A stretch of DNA of 64,000 nucleotides from Corallium rubrum (GCA_964035015.1 OZ036002.1:5240877-5304876), one strand, 5' to 3'; counted from the first letter of the stretch, positions 50,601 through 62,427 are shown. Notes: a model not told the origin generated them from the sequence alone. A program made the numbers and translations.

Positions 50601-53600
50601 TCGGAAAATATACATGTCAACGGTTGTGATCGTGCAAATTTCGGATGGTTCCAAATTCGTCCGGCACCGGTTTATGATAACATACGGTAACGATATATAC
50701 AATATAAATAAAGCAAAAGACAAAGAGTAATGATTGTAGTTACATAACAAACCTTCTTCAAAGCACTTATACCATTCTGTCCCTTTCCAACAGCAAATCC
50801 CGCAGCTCCATTTCTGTTGCCCACCACCACAATGGCGCGTTGAGATCTCTTTCTCCCCCCTGGAGTCATATTGCTAACTCGGCGAAGCTAAAATGAATTC
50901 CATCATTTTTAATGAATAGCCAAAAAGAAATTCAACGTCATTATTGCTATAGTAACAACAGGTAATTGCACTCTTTTTCTTTGTATTTCAGTTGATCATC
51001 AACCCATTCTTGCCTGAGCTGGCCAAAGACAGCCCCTTTATTGTGGTACTCTGTCTAACGTCAGACGATTTTACTCAAAGGAACTGAGAACCCTCAGACA
51101 TCTTATAGAAAGCAATGGGTTAACAGTTATTATACAAGAAAATTTATGGGTGGAGATTGTGGGAATAAAAGACTCAATTATCTTACCTCCAAGACAATAG
51201 ACTGAAAGTCTTCTAACAAATCTGAACAAAAAAATACATTAGATCCTGAATTAGATAGAGTATACCGGAACTTGTGAGTTGCCGTGCTCTAAAAGGGGCA
51301 CGGACACAGCGCTGGCCGCGGGGCAGGTCCAGGGGCAGGTGTGGGCATTCAGACGTGTGGTTAACGTTTTTAAATTTGCTTATCAAATCATTAATAATTC
51401 ATGACAAAAACTCAAAAGAAATTAATGTTTAATCAGCATCTTTAAATACAGATAAAACCTTGATTAATAAAACATCAATGTTTTATCAAAGTTAATAGGT
51501 ACTAGTGGCTCAAATTCAGCTTTTTCTGTGTTAAAATGATCTTATTTAACCCTAAACCTAACCTTAACCCTAAACCTAACCATAACCCTAAATATAACCT
51601 TAACCCCAACCTTAATTCCCACACGACCCACACATTAAACCAATTGTCACCTTAACCTTCTCCTTAATCTCAATCATAATTATTACCCTAACACCTTCAA
51701 CCTCAAATTATAAACCATTCTCCACTACTATTCACCAACACGTACAATACACCAAGGATGGTAAGACACAACCAGGATCTGAACACCTCATGAGCCTTAT
51801 GCTTTACTTTTACTTTACAAAACACCACAAAATAATTCCAATTAAAGGCTTTTCTGAATGATTTTTCCCAATAAGAAATGTTTGTTTGTATAATAACGTT
51901 GATCATCAAAGACTCTTATCCTTGTTCAGTTAATACAAAAACTTCATGCTCCGCCTTAAGAACTTATAAATTATTTCAGGGTCCCCCCAAAAGGAGTAGC
52001 AAAAATTTCAGGTCCCCCCATTTTCTCACCCATCCCCCCACCCCCCTTCCGATAAATAATGAACGGTCCCTTATAATGCAAGTGATTGAACTGATTGTAA
52101 AATTGTTGTTCAAAGTCTTTCGGAATGATCTATGTGTAATCCTTAAATTTCATTACAAGTTAAGCGCCACCTTTATGGAGGTTAGTACATCCTAAAGAAT
52201 TTTTGCTCCATAATTTTGAAAATGTATAGTCATGAATTGTTTCAGGGTGGCGTCCGTCACAGGGAAAATCCACTGTGCTTTTTACTCATTATTTAAATGA
52301 TGAATATATCAACCTTTACACACGAAGCCAAACACAAAGATTACGTAAATATTGGATATACTGCCGAAACAGGGAACGTGGATGTCTAACGTTTCGAGCG
52401 AAGGCCCTTCATCAGAGAGAAACGTCAGAGAGAGACAAAGGGTCTTCACTCGAAACGTTAGACATCTACATGCTATATTTCGATTCGGGTTTCAACATTG
52501 CCTACGCAGTATTTTTACGTAAATAATGAAGGATTTTCAACCAAACATTCTACCGCTCACGAAAATTTGAGACAGCATTTTCAACATTCTAACCCTGGAC
52601 TTTTCATCACTTATGAATAACATTTCACATGGCAAAAAATCGCAACTAAAATCCAATGTATGAAGGAATGCTTGATGTCATTGGAACACACCTCCTTGAA
52701 CTGTCTCGGGGGGACCAAACTCTCGACCACGCCAAGTACGTCCACTCCATCCTCTTCTCGATAAATTTTGTCCATATATTTTCTCACCAGCCCAAAAGGC
52801 TTTTTTCCATGCGGGTAAGTCAGCACTTTTTTCTCTTTCCATAAACTCCGAGGTGGGGCGTCGTCCCTTTCTAGGTTTGGCTATGGCAATGTCTGACATC
52901 TGCGGCTTTAATAAGTAGCTCTCTTTGAAGTTCTTTTTGGTCTTTTTTTGTGTGACAGCTTCCATTGGTGAATTGAGACCAGGCCATGTTTTACCAAACT
53001 TACCTGAAGTGAGAAAAACAAGCACTGTCGAATATAATACACCAATGACTTTAAAGGGCAATAGCACTAAAAATTAAGTTTGTCTAATTTGAAAGAACTC
53101 ATAAAATTTTAATAGAACACCCTTTACAACTTTTTCGTATCTCTCTTCGTTTTCAAGATATTTCGATTTGTTTGATATGTAAATGAGATGGGCTCTGACG
53201 TCAGGTGTGGGGTAAAATATTTTCACATGTAGCAAAACCAGTTATATCTCTAAGTTTGTTCTGCGAAATCATTTGAAACTGTGCACATAAAAACTCCTTG
53301 CTATTTTTTCAATAGATTTCAATATGTTGAATATAATGGGTCACAATCTTCCTTAAATAATATCAAATGTGGTGTGCCTCAAGGATCAATCCTTGGACCA
53401 TTGTTTTTCTTATTATATGTTAATGATCTTTGCAATGTTTCAAATATGTTTGATTTTGTTTTGTTTGCTGACGATACTAATTTATTTTTTTCTCACGATG
53501 ATTCATCCAGTCTGATGAATGTACTTAATACTGAATTGCTCAAGCTGTCTGAATGGTTCAATGCTAATAAATTATCGATAAATATTAAGAAATCCAATTA

Positions 53601-56600
53601 TATGATTTTCAAACCAAGACAGAAAAGACAAACACTAGATTTACAATTGGAGATAAATAATCATAAGATTAATCGGGTGAAAGAGATGGTTTTCCTTGGT
53701 GTGATTCTAGATGAGAATATGTCTTGGAAACCCCATATTTCCCATGTTGCTCGTAAAGTCTCCAAATTCATTGGAATTATTTTTAAATCAAGTTTTTGTC
53801 TTTCCAAGTCTGCTTTGCGAACCTTATACTTCTCTCTTATATATCCATATTTGTGTTATTGCGTTATTTGTATGCGGTTCAACGTATCCATCTAACCTTA
53901 ATCGCATCATATTACTTCAAAAACGTGTGATTAGAATAATTAATAGACAGGCATTTGATGCGCATACTGACCCTTTATTTAAGGAAAATCTAATTCTAAA
54001 ATTTGAAAATATCTATTTATTATATTTAGGCAAATTTATGTATTTGCTTCGCAATAATTTATTGCCGCATAGTTTTGATAATTTTATTACACCCATCGGT
54101 TCCGTACATGGATATTATACAAGAAGTTCTAATCTCTTGTATGTACCTTTTTGCAGAACCAAACTTAGACAATTTTCTGCTAGCTATCAAGGTCCCCTAT
54201 ATTTTAATACATTGTCCCCAGATATTCGCAATGCTTCATCTATTTACTCATTTCAGCGAAAACTTAAAAAATATATTTTCTCTTGTCTCTAAAACTAAAA
54301 TGATTGTTTCGTACTTTTTAGTTTATACATTTGCTACTTTGTTTCATACTATAGTTGTGTCGCTCTTGAACCGAGTGTAATACTTATTATAGCTATCTAA
54401 CGAGGTAGCCCATAATCACATAAGCCTTATGGCTTCTAGTTGGGTTACATCGCCGCTTTTCAGTAATTATATTTAACTTTGTAATTTTTAATTTATTTAT
54501 TTTCTTTAAAAAAGTGGTGAAATAAATTGAATTGAATTGAATTGAATTGAATTGCGACGCTGAACATTTCGTGTTAGATATGTAAGTGATTTTGCTCTGT
54601 ACGAAAATATTTTGCCCCACTCCTGACCTCAGAGACCATCTCATTTACATATCAAACAAATTGAAATATCTTGAAAACGCAGAAAGATACGAAAAAGTTT
54701 TCTCAAACTCATTAATAATTCATGAGATAATCAATCAATCAGAAGCGCTGAATTGCACCACGTGAAGGGACTTGAAATACCAGGGAAGTACTGGGCAGAG
54801 GACTTGAGTCCTTGGACTTGAAATATTACTTCACACAATCGGTTATTCATCCATACACTAATTACTAATGCACTAATTCATTTTCGGAATACACTAAGCG
54901 ATTTTGAGAAGTCATGTAAAGGCCTCCAATTCGGACTAGACCGGGTTTTCAAGTACGAGGAATTCGTTCCAGTCCGAGGCGAACGTAAAGGATCTTCTAT
55001 TACAATTTTATGGGTTCTTTCAAATTAGACAAACTTAATGTTTAATTCAGAATCATCCTCAGAGACATGAGAAAATTTTCCATGTCTTACACTGCTAAAG
55101 TCAACCGAAAAATTTTTCGGCTGACTCGAGCGGGATTTGAACTCGCACCTTCGGGATTCCGGTCCGCCGCTCTACCTGTTGAGCTAACGAGCCGCTCTAC
55201 CTAGCTCAACAGGTAGAGCGGCGGACCGGAATCCGAGTTCATAAAGGTGCGAGTTCAAATCCCGCTCGAGTCAGCCGAAAAATTTTTCGGTTGACCTTAG
55301 CAGTGTAAGACATCATGAAAAAAAAATTTAATGTTTAATACCAATCCCCTTTAAAGGACATTATTATATGGCACGAGTACTTCCGGTAAAATCACGCGCT
55401 GCGATCACTGACCTCTATATAACTGGACTGCGGGTGCCCCACGAGAAAATGGCCCGATTACACGCCATCAGGAGCCATCTTGTTACGTCTGAGCCGCGAA
55501 ATTGACCAATCACAGATGACCGACAGGACGCCACGCCATCTTGTTAGGTCTAAAATTAACCAATAAGCAAACCAGAAAATCAAAGATGGCGCCGTTCAAT
55601 TGGGGACACTTCGTGCATACATAAGTATCGTGGACCCGCAGTCCAGTTATATAGAGCGTTTTCATCTTACGTCACGGCGGCCGTATTGGTGTACCAAAAC
55701 AATGAAATGGCGGCCATATTGGTGTACGGTATGGGAATTACTAATTAGCTCTTTCTTATTCAAATATTTCGTATTGTTTCACCACCCCAATATATGGGCC
55801 ACCGATCACGTGAGTGAAAACGCTCTATAGAGGTCAGTGGCTGCGATTGGTTGCTGACGTGGCGAGATTGCTCCGTAATGCCCGCGGGCATTATGAAAAT
55901 TGTTAATGACCTACGATTGGAAACAAATAAAAAATCCTAATAAAAAAGTTTTATTGCTGAAAAACGACGAAAATAAATGAAATAAACGACGATGAACATT
56001 ATAAAAGTAAATTCCAGTATCCAGACGAGAGAGAAACAGCAGTAGGGCCTAACGCTAATTTTGTTAAAGGAAGAAGAAGGAAGAAGTTAAAGGAAGCGAA
56101 GACCAAGAAATACAAGATTAATTTTGAAATAAAAAGTGCCATATAATAAACTACTTAATAACCTCGACCGTTCGGTCTTTACAGTAAAATAGTAAACCTT
56201 GGTCATCAAGACCGCAAGATCTCGGTTTAATATTTTACCGCAAAGACCTCACTCTCGGTTATTAAGTAGTTATTGGCAACAAAAATTAAGTTTGTCTAAT
56301 TTGAAAGAAAATTGTAATAGAAGATCTTTTACAACGTTTTTGTATCTTTCTTCGTTTTTAAAATATTTCAGTTTGTTTGATATGTAAATTAGATGGTCTC
56401 TGACGTCAAGGGCAAGGTACAGTAGTTCACACCTAGCAAAATCAGTTATATCTCCAAGTTTGTTCAACGAAATAACTTTAAACTGTGCACATAAAAGCGC
56501 CTTGTGACACTAAACATTTTATGTTGAGCAATCATAGAGGTGTAAGTGATTTTGTAATGTATGAAAATACTGTACTCTGCTCCTGACGTCAGATATCATC

Positions 56601-58212
56601 TAATTTACATATGAAACAAACTGAAATATTTTAAAAACGAAGACAGATACAAAAAAGTTGTAAAAGTCTAAGATCTTCTATTACAATTTTACAAGTTCTT
56701 TCAAATATGACAAACTTAATTTTTATAGCCAATGTCCTTTAACTTGTAATCTCCTACAGGGAATCTCTTATATTCACTAACATAATCATTTCCATTATTT
56801 TACCATAAATATATATTTACATGTCATACATAAAATTATTTATTATATAGATGTCCATGTCCACTCCACCCTGTGGCGCCGCCACTGCACCCTCGTGTTT
56901 CCATCAGGCGATATAAACATGGGTGGCCATTTTCTATTTCTTAATTTTCTTCCTTTCTGTCTGAATAAACAGTTCTAAAATTTATATTATTTCATAAAAG
57001 TCATATATCCAAATAGAAGTACAGTAATCTTTTTTTTTCTTACCAAACCCAGTAGGCAATGGTTCCTTGTCTTTTGGTTTAGTTCTCTTCCTTCTCCCTG
57101 TTCCTCTTCCACCAGTCACTGCACCCCAAAGTTTATCATAGTCACCTGTCATCCAAATATTTCATTAATTGTTAAAAAAATATTCCAAAATTACAAGAAA
57201 AATATAAAGCAAAAAGTAAAGCAACTGTGTTATGGTAAGGGTGACATATGACAGTATCTTGGATAGCTGATAAACGGCCCGACTGGCCATAACAATTTTT
57301 ATCACCTATTTCGATGTCTGTTGCTAGTCATATGACAATTTTGACCATGCAGCCATGGTTTTAGACTTGCCCCAAGTCCACCTCTTTATAGCGCTAGTTT
57401 TTTTGCAGGTGAGTGGAAAAGTGGGAGGAAAGAGGTGGACTTGTTTCACTTGCATGTTTTTGAATCTAATTAAATATTCTGGCAGGAAATCGCTGAAATG
57501 TATATCGCCCTGTTTTAATGTGTTTCAGGTTGTTGTACAGTACATGCAATGGAAAGTGGTTCTACCCTTACTAAAACGTTTTCAAGAGTCTAACTCCAAC
57601 TTCCAAAGATTATTAGCACTTGCATAGCAATTTAGCCTGAATATAATTACTTCCCAAATTACATCACCGGTCAAAAAATTCACTGGTGAATTTTGGCGTG
57701 CTGCAGGTGGGAAAAGTCCTTTTCAACAAGGAACCGAAAGGTCAATCGAAAGGTCAAAAATGTTTGAAAAGTACACCACACTGCACCTGGACCCCCCCCC
57801 CTGAATTCCAAGAAGCGCTTATTAAAGGGAAATTAGTAACCTCCCTCTGGGTGGACCTACTTAATAAGTTAATAAAATTTTTAATAAAAAGTGAGGGGGA
57901 AAATGTATAATACACAATACAATAGACAGCTACCGTCTGTATTTTTTTACCTGTTACACTTGAAAGCAGTTGACAGTGAACAAAGTTTGGAGAAAAAAAC
58001 TTTGGGCCAACGAATGGAAAGGTAGTACCTAATACATAAAAACAAATGCAAAAGGTTTCCAATTACTTGTTTTTGCCATTTGAAGTTTTGCATAGTTTCT
58101 TAACCGTACAAAACTTGAATAAGTACTTACCTGTTTTTGTAGCCGCAAAAGTGACATAGCGTATACCGTTTAATTCCAGTAGGCATTTCGAAACCAAGCT
58201 GCGATATGCCAT
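47621..58212 (-). CDS. MRPS5: Mitochondrial ribosomal protein S5 (9 exons)
   Basis: Component of the small mitochondrial ribosomal subunit (uS5m). Exons: 58131-58212, 57044-57145, 52692-53003, 51187-51221, 50753-50887, 49807-49864, 49205-49267, 48007-48143 and 47621-47833, encoding 378 aa (human 430 by memory). The S5 N-terminal RNA-binding domain spans exons 4-7 with VSNMTPGGRKRSQRAIVVVG, AAGFAVGKGQNGISALKK and KYLYYVDRC. The C-terminal domain has GYGLRCHRIIRAVADVLGI and AFQGLLSQETHEQLAERKGL. The N-terminal exons are basic, with a likely mitochondrial presequence MAYRSLVSKCLL. For exon 4, the acceptor at 51221 with a pyrimidine tract was preferred to one at 51214. Intron 1 holds a dispersed repeat; intron 2 holds LINE and MITE insertions; intron 7 is a minisatellite. 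Confidence 0.95.
48218..48996. repeat. GGTGGTGCAGGTGGT minisatellite filling MRPS5 intron 7
   Basis: About 780 bp of GGTGGT-rich triplets with higher-order units marked by GATGGTCCAGTGGAGGTGG (at least five times). On the MRPS5 sense strand it is C/A-rich (CCACCACCTGCACC) and ends about 75 nt before the exon 8 acceptor. Both strands show long artefactual frames, proline- or histidine-rich on the minus strand. Confidence 0.95.
51540..51640. repeat. Degenerate telomere-like (CCTAAA)n tract
   Basis: CCTAAACCTAACCTTAACCC and variants over about 100 bp in MRPS5 intron 3. It resembles animal TTAGGG telomeric repeat but is degenerate, so it is an interstitial simple repeat. Confidence 0.7.
52360..52480. 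repeat. Repeat with CGAAGGCCCTTCATCAGAGA inverted pair
   Basis: ACGTTTCGAGCGAAGGCCCT and AAGGGTCTTCACTCGAAACG face each other; related to 10371-10680. MRPS5 intron 3. Confidence 0.6.
53068..55035. repeat. MITE (ATTAAGTTTGTCTAATTTGA ends), split by insertions
   Basis: Left end AAATTAAGTTTGTCTAATTT (53070s) and right end AAATTAGACAAACTTAATG (about 55015-55035) are inverted. An intact copy at 56280-56735 shows what the uninterrupted element looks like. Here it is interrupted first at about 53303 by a LINE (to 54555), then at about 54697-54985 by a second sequence beginning TCAAACTCATTAATAATTCA. Confidence 0.8.
53303..54555 (+). mobile_element. 5'-truncated LINE (reverse transcriptase fragment)
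   Basis: Plus-strand frame from about 53310 encodes the RT core: GVPQGSILGPLFFLLYVNDL at about 53369-53428 and FADDTNLFF (catalytic ADD) at about 53461-53487. One frameshift near 53870 separates it from the C-terminal part, LNRIILLQKRVIRIINRQAF to the stop at 54292. The 3' end is a tail of AATTG pentamers (54525-54554). The endonuclease domain is absent. Non-LTR group (CR1, L2 or Jockey-like) not resolved. Inserted into a MITE in MRPS5 intron 2. Confidence 0.87.
55085..55320. repeat. Head-to-head inverted pair of tRNA-like sequences
   Basis: Two facing copies share GGTGCGAGTTCAAATCCCGC (B-box/T-arm) and AGCTCAACAGGTAGAGCGGC (A-box/D-arm), followed by GGACCGGAATCC where an anticodon arm would be. 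Outer arms GTCAACCGAAAAATTTTTCG and its complement flank both. The anticodon stem-loop is imperfect and the acceptor stem does not pair well, so a functional tRNA is doubtful. MRPS5 intron 2. Confidence 0.7.
55405..55837. repeat. MITE (ATATAACTGGACTGC ends) with second MITE nested in its terminus
   Basis: Left CACTGACCTCTATATAACTG and right CAGTTATA...TAGAGGTCAGTGG are inverted. The right terminus is interrupted at 55650-55826 by an element with ends GAGCGTTTTCA / TGAAAACGCTC flanked by TATA on both sides. Inner sequences ATGGCGGCCATATTGGTG match 15470-15510. Confidence 0.8.
56280..56735. repeat. Uninterrupted MITE copy (ATTAAGTTTGTCTAATTTGA ends)
   Basis: Ends AAAATTAAGTTTGTCTAATT and ATATGACAAACTTAATTTTT are inverted. 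Internal GTGCACATAAAAGCGCCTTG marks the site where the LINE interrupted the sister copy at 53303. Confidence 0.85.
57357..57765. repeat. Dispersed repeat, inverted copy of 3180-3582
   Basis: GACTTGCCCCAAGTCCACCT through AGGAACCGAAAGGTCAAT corresponds in reverse complement to 3180-3582. MRPS5 intron 1. Confidence 0.75.
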
Positions 58213-59244
58213 GCTCTTATCGCTAATGCCACTCCAATTTCAACACGAAACTGAAGACTTCTCCAAATCAACTTTCTTCTATTTCGTCCGCCATGTTAGA
58301 AAATGAGCCCGTGCACATTTTGGACACTTCAGAAGCAATTTTAGAAACGTCAAGTAACCTTCACCAAAGTGCTCGGCGTCTGAGTGCATATTTTGGGTGC
58401 ATTAATAGGTCTGGGATAGGGGGGTCAGGATTTTGAGGTCATGGCGGTGGCGGCACACCCCTAGAAAGTTCTCATGTATTTGCGAGGTTCCATTCGGTCT
58501 AAATTTGTAGTGAAGTGTCTTGTGAATAATTCAAAGTGTTTCAAGAAAGTTTTCATATTAAAATGGAGTAGTTATTTCCAGGTCGTGTAACATACACTCA
58601 AAACTCAAAACATTTAGCACAACAAAAAAATTTACTCAACGAATTTCACTAAAACCATAGGCAGCCCAGAGAAACGTCTTGAATTTGCCGAACTTTTGCC
58701 GAACGTCGAGCGATAACAAAACTCGCCCTATTCTCCCTTTGCCTGTGTCGCGCCGCAATATCTATAATATATAATAAATAAGTAAATAAATAAATAAGTA
58801 ACTAAATAATATAATAAAAACAAAAATTATGCAATTCAAGATGAAATCATGAGTGAAATTGAGCAACAGTTACTCTTTTTCAATTGCTCAAAAATTACGC
58901 TGTAAATACATTTTCTCAACTATCAACTATCCTTTCAAGGTATTTGTACTCAATTACCTGGATAGTAGTTCTGTAGTCTACTGATTTGGATGGGTAACCA
59001 AGATGAAATGTCCCTGTGAAGTTAGAGTATTTTGAAAAGTTGAAACCTTGTTTGACTATTCTTGCTTTTTTCCCGCCTCTTTTTAGCTGACGTCAGCGGA
59101 AATCGAATTTGAGAGGTTTCTAAGTTTTGAGCGCCTAAATATTTTATTTTTTTAAATTTAATTTTTAATTAAATATTTTTTAATCTGAAGTCCCTAAATA
59201 TTTAGATGACAAAGAAAACACTCTCTTCTTTAATATATAACTTT
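58213..59244. other. Intergenic MRPS5 / D8C-PAN gene
   Basis: MRPS5 upstream region with CGTCCGCCATGTTAG (minus-strand CATGGCGGACG) just before the start codon, then AT-rich sequence with a TAAATAAG run at 58765-58800. The probable minus-strand AATAAA for the next gene is at 59143-59148. No gene seen. Confidence 0.55.
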
Positions 59245-61860
59245 TCAATGAATAATTGGCTGCTTCATGGGATGATAATAACGAAATCCATTCTTTGTGG
59301 TGAGGTCTATGGGAAAGTCGCTTTTCGTGACGTCATTCACTTCACAAATTTTCTCCGACTGAGCGTAGTTGAAAGACTGGCATTTATTCATCATACACAC
59401 AAGTATGCATTCGGAAGAATCATTGATTCCGTCATAACTTGCCATAACGTGGTTCGCTAAAGCAGTGTTTGTTCCGCCAACTGTTCCGAACGATATTGGC
59501 AAAGATACGAATGGAGCGAAGGCTTCATCTAAATAAAAAAAGAAAACAGTAAAAAAAAACAACGAAAAATACGTACAAAGACGACAATATGGAGTCCAAT
59601 GTCCAGTCCGAAGTCCAGTCCGAAGTCCAGTCCGAAGTCCAATACAAACTTCAGTACAAAAGTCCAATTCAAAGTCCAGTATATACAAAGTCAAGTACAA
59701 AGTCAAGTACAAAGTCCAATTCAAAGTCCAGTATAAAGTTTAGTAAATAGTTCAGTCCAAAGTTCAGTCCAAAGTTCAGTATAAAGTCCAATTCAAGGTC
59801 CAGTCCAGTCCAAAGTCCAAAGTCCAGTACAAAATCCAGTCCAGTCCAGTCCAAAGTCCAATACAAAGTCCAATACAAAGTCCAGTACAAAGTTCAGTAC
59901 AAACTCCAGTACAAAGTTCAGTACAAAGTTCAGACAAAGTTCAATTCAAAGTCCAGTCCAGTCCAGTCCAGTCCAGTCCAGTCCAAAGTCCAGACCTAAA
60001 TCCAGTACAAAGTTCAGTACGAAGTCCAATTCAAAGTCCAGTACAAAGTCCAGTACAAAGTTCAGTACGAAGTCCAATTCAAAGTCCAGTCCAGTCCAAA
60101 GTCCAGACCTAAGTCCAGACCTAAGTCCAGTCCAAAGTCCAGTCCAATGTCCGGTCCAATGTCCGGTCCAAAGTCCAGTATAAAGTCCAGTACAAAGTCC
60201 AGTACAAAGTCCAGTACAAAGTGCACTACAAAGTCCAGTACAAAGTTCAGTGCAAAGTTCAATTCAATGTCCAGTCCAGTCCAAAGTCCAGACCTAAGTC
60301 CAGACCTAAGTCCAGTCCAAAGTCCAGTCCAAAGTCCAAAGTCCAGTCCAAAGTCCAGTCCAAAGTCCAGTACAAAGTTCAGTACAAAGTTCAATTCAAA
60401 GTCCAGTCCAGTTCAGTCCAAAGTCCAGACCTAAGTCCAGATCTAAGTCCAGTCCAAAGTCCAGTCCAAAGTCCAGTCCAAAGTCCAGTCCAAAGTCCAG
60501 TCCAAAGTTCTGTCCAAAGTCCAAAGTCCAGTCCAAAGTCCATTTCAAAGTTCAGTACAAAGTCCAATACAAAGTTCAATTCAAAGTTCAGTCCAAAGTC
60601 CAGTACAAAATCCAGTACAAAGTCCGGTTCAAAGTCCAGTACAAAGTCCAGTACAAAGTCCAGACGAAGTCCAATTCAAAGTCCGTACAAAGTCTAATAC
60701 AAAGTCGAATTAAAAGTCCAGTACAAAGTTCAGTACAAAGTTCAGTACAAAGTTCAGTACAAAGTCCAATACAAAGTTCAGTAAAAGTCCAGTACAAAGT
60801 TCAGTGCAAAGTTCAGACAAAGTTCAATTCAAAGTCCAGTACAAAGTGCAGACCTAAGTCCAGTACAAAGTTCAAAGTCCAGTACAAAGTTCAATACAAA
60901 GTTCAGTACAAAGTCCAATTCAAAGTCCAGTACAAAGTTCAATACAAAGTTCAGTACAAAGTCCAAATCAGAGTCCAGTCTAAAGTTCAGTCAAAATCCA
61001 GTACAAAGTCGAGTCAAAAGTCCAGCTCAGCTCAGTGTTTACACTACGACTAACAAATTAATAAAACATCTCGAAGGCATGTGAAGAACTTGGCGAAAAT
61101 AACGATCGCGTGTTTATTGCATATGAAAACACGATATTGCGTATTTTTCTTTTGTGATTTCTTCTTTAATTATAAAGAAGTTTTAAACTTGTTTTTCTTA
61201 CCATTAGCGTCATTTTCAAAGCAATATCTTGCCTTAAAAGGAAATTCTTTGGTGTTCAAAAGTTCATAAACAAACACTCCAGGACAGTTCATAACGTAAA
61301 TGTACCGAGATTCGAAACAGCAATCTCCAGCGTAATGAAAACAAACTTTCCTTCGCACCAAACCATCTTCTGGTTTAGGATGTGTTCCAGCCAGCCACCC
61401 AGGTGCTTCTGTGTGGCAGGATGATGGAGGAGGACAAGATGTTGTAAGCTTTTGAAACAAACAAAAAAATAGTCGAACAACGATCAACTGTTTGAATGAA
61501 GATCAAATGGTTGAAGGTGAATGAATGAATGAATGAATGAATGAATGAATGAATGAATGAAAGAAAGAATGAATGAATGAATGAATGAATGAATGAATGA
61601 ATGAATGAATGAATGAATGAATATAAATAGATAGAATGAAGATAAATAGATAGATAGGAAACAAGAAAAGTAGGAAGTGGATGGAAACAAACAAACAAAC
61701 AAACAAACAAACAAACAAACAAACAAACAAACAAACAAACAAACAAACAAACAAACAAACAAACAAACAAACAAACAAACAAACAAACAAACAAGGGGGG
61801 ATAGAAGGGTGGATGATGACGGACGGACAGACGGACGGACGGACGGACGGACGGATGGAC

Positions 61861-61894
<34 letters not shown>

Positions 61895-62084
61895 AGTAAA
61901 CAAACAAATAACTTAAATATCACCTTCATATACGTTCTGCCTTCTGGATTAAAAAATTTGTAAACACGACTTTTGCTGAAGGTATTGGTGTCGCCATATG
62001 GTGCAACGTTGGTGTTTAATTTTGTAAATCTATTTCTGGTTGGATTCTTGATTTCCAGTGGTCGCAAACACATCTCATAATAAC
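59245..62084 (-). CDS. Secreted D8C and PAN/apple domain protein (3' three exons; 5' end unresolved)
   Basis: Exons 61924-62084, 61202-61448 and 59245-59528 (junction phases 0 and 1) encode 230 residues ending in TAA-free frame to the stop at 59245. Exons 1-2 form a D8C domain (eight-cysteine module of uromodulin/OIT3-type proteins): YYEMC, TSCPPPSSC, GWLAGTHPKPEDGLVRRKVC, FHYAGDCC, VMNCPG and KARYC supply exactly eight cysteines. The last exon is a PAN/apple-like domain: ASYDGINDSSECILVCMMNK, CQSFNYAQSEKICEVN and NGFRYYHP. This combination is common in cnidarian extracellular proteins, often in adhesion or mucus-type contexts, but no function is known here. The first exon (62084) opens with phase 1, so a signal-peptide exon should lie further right; I could not identify it with confidence. 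All introns are filled by tandem repeats. Confidence 0.8.
59593..61032. repeat. AAAGTCCAGT minisatellite (1.4 kb)
   Basis: Irregular array of 10-12-bp modules such as CAAAGTCCAGT, CAAAGTTCAGTA and CAGACCTAAGTC across most of the intron between exons 59245-59528 and 61202-61448. On the minus strand it reads as LDFVLDFGLDFGL-type frames, which are artefacts. Confidence 0.95.
61516..61622. repeat. (AATG)n microsatellite
   Basis: GAATGAATGAATG over about 105 bp with one AAAGAAAG interruption at 61559-61567. D8C-PAN intron. Confidence 0.97.
61684..61893. repeat. (AAAC)n followed by (GGAC)n/(GGAT)n microsatellites
   Basis: AAACAAACAAAC from 61684 to 61795, a short G-run, then GGACGGACGGAC and GGATGGATGGAT from about 61818 to 61893. 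Same intron as the AATG tract. Confidence 0.97.
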
Positions 62085-62246
62085 CTAAAATAATACGAAA
62101 AGTAAAGACTATGTTAGCAGCAGACATTCAATAGCAATCAATACCCAGTATAGTTTTTATTTTATTAACTTAACATACATACATAGAAATAAACATAAAT
62201 ATTTAAACAGCAGGTTTAACAATGGCAGGGGAACCACAATAATAAT

Positions 62247-62254
62247 GATAATAA

Positions 62255-62289
<35 letters not shown>

Positions 62290-62381
62290 AGAAGAAGAAG
62301 AAGAAGAAGAAGAAGAAGAAGAAGAAGAAGAAGAAGAAGAAGAAGAAGAGGAAGAACAATAACAATAACAATAACAATAAC

Positions 62382-62425
<44 letters not shown>
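62247..62425. repeat. (AAG)n followed by (AAT)n microsatellites
   Basis: GAAGAAGAAG from 62257 to 62352, a short AACAATAACAAT bridge, then AATAATAAT to 62425. The run of Ser/Phe/Arg/Ile frames over it is an artefact. Confidence 0.97.

Positions 62426-62427
<2 letters not shown>

Noticed and set aside
55118-55193. Functional tRNA gene
   Set aside because: A and B boxes are good but the anticodon stem-loop and acceptor stem do not pair properly, and an inverted second copy faces it; listed as a tRNA-like repeat.
59669-60797. LDFVLDFGL-type frames
   Set aside because: Artefacts of the AAAGTCCAGT minisatellite, with no start or splice context.
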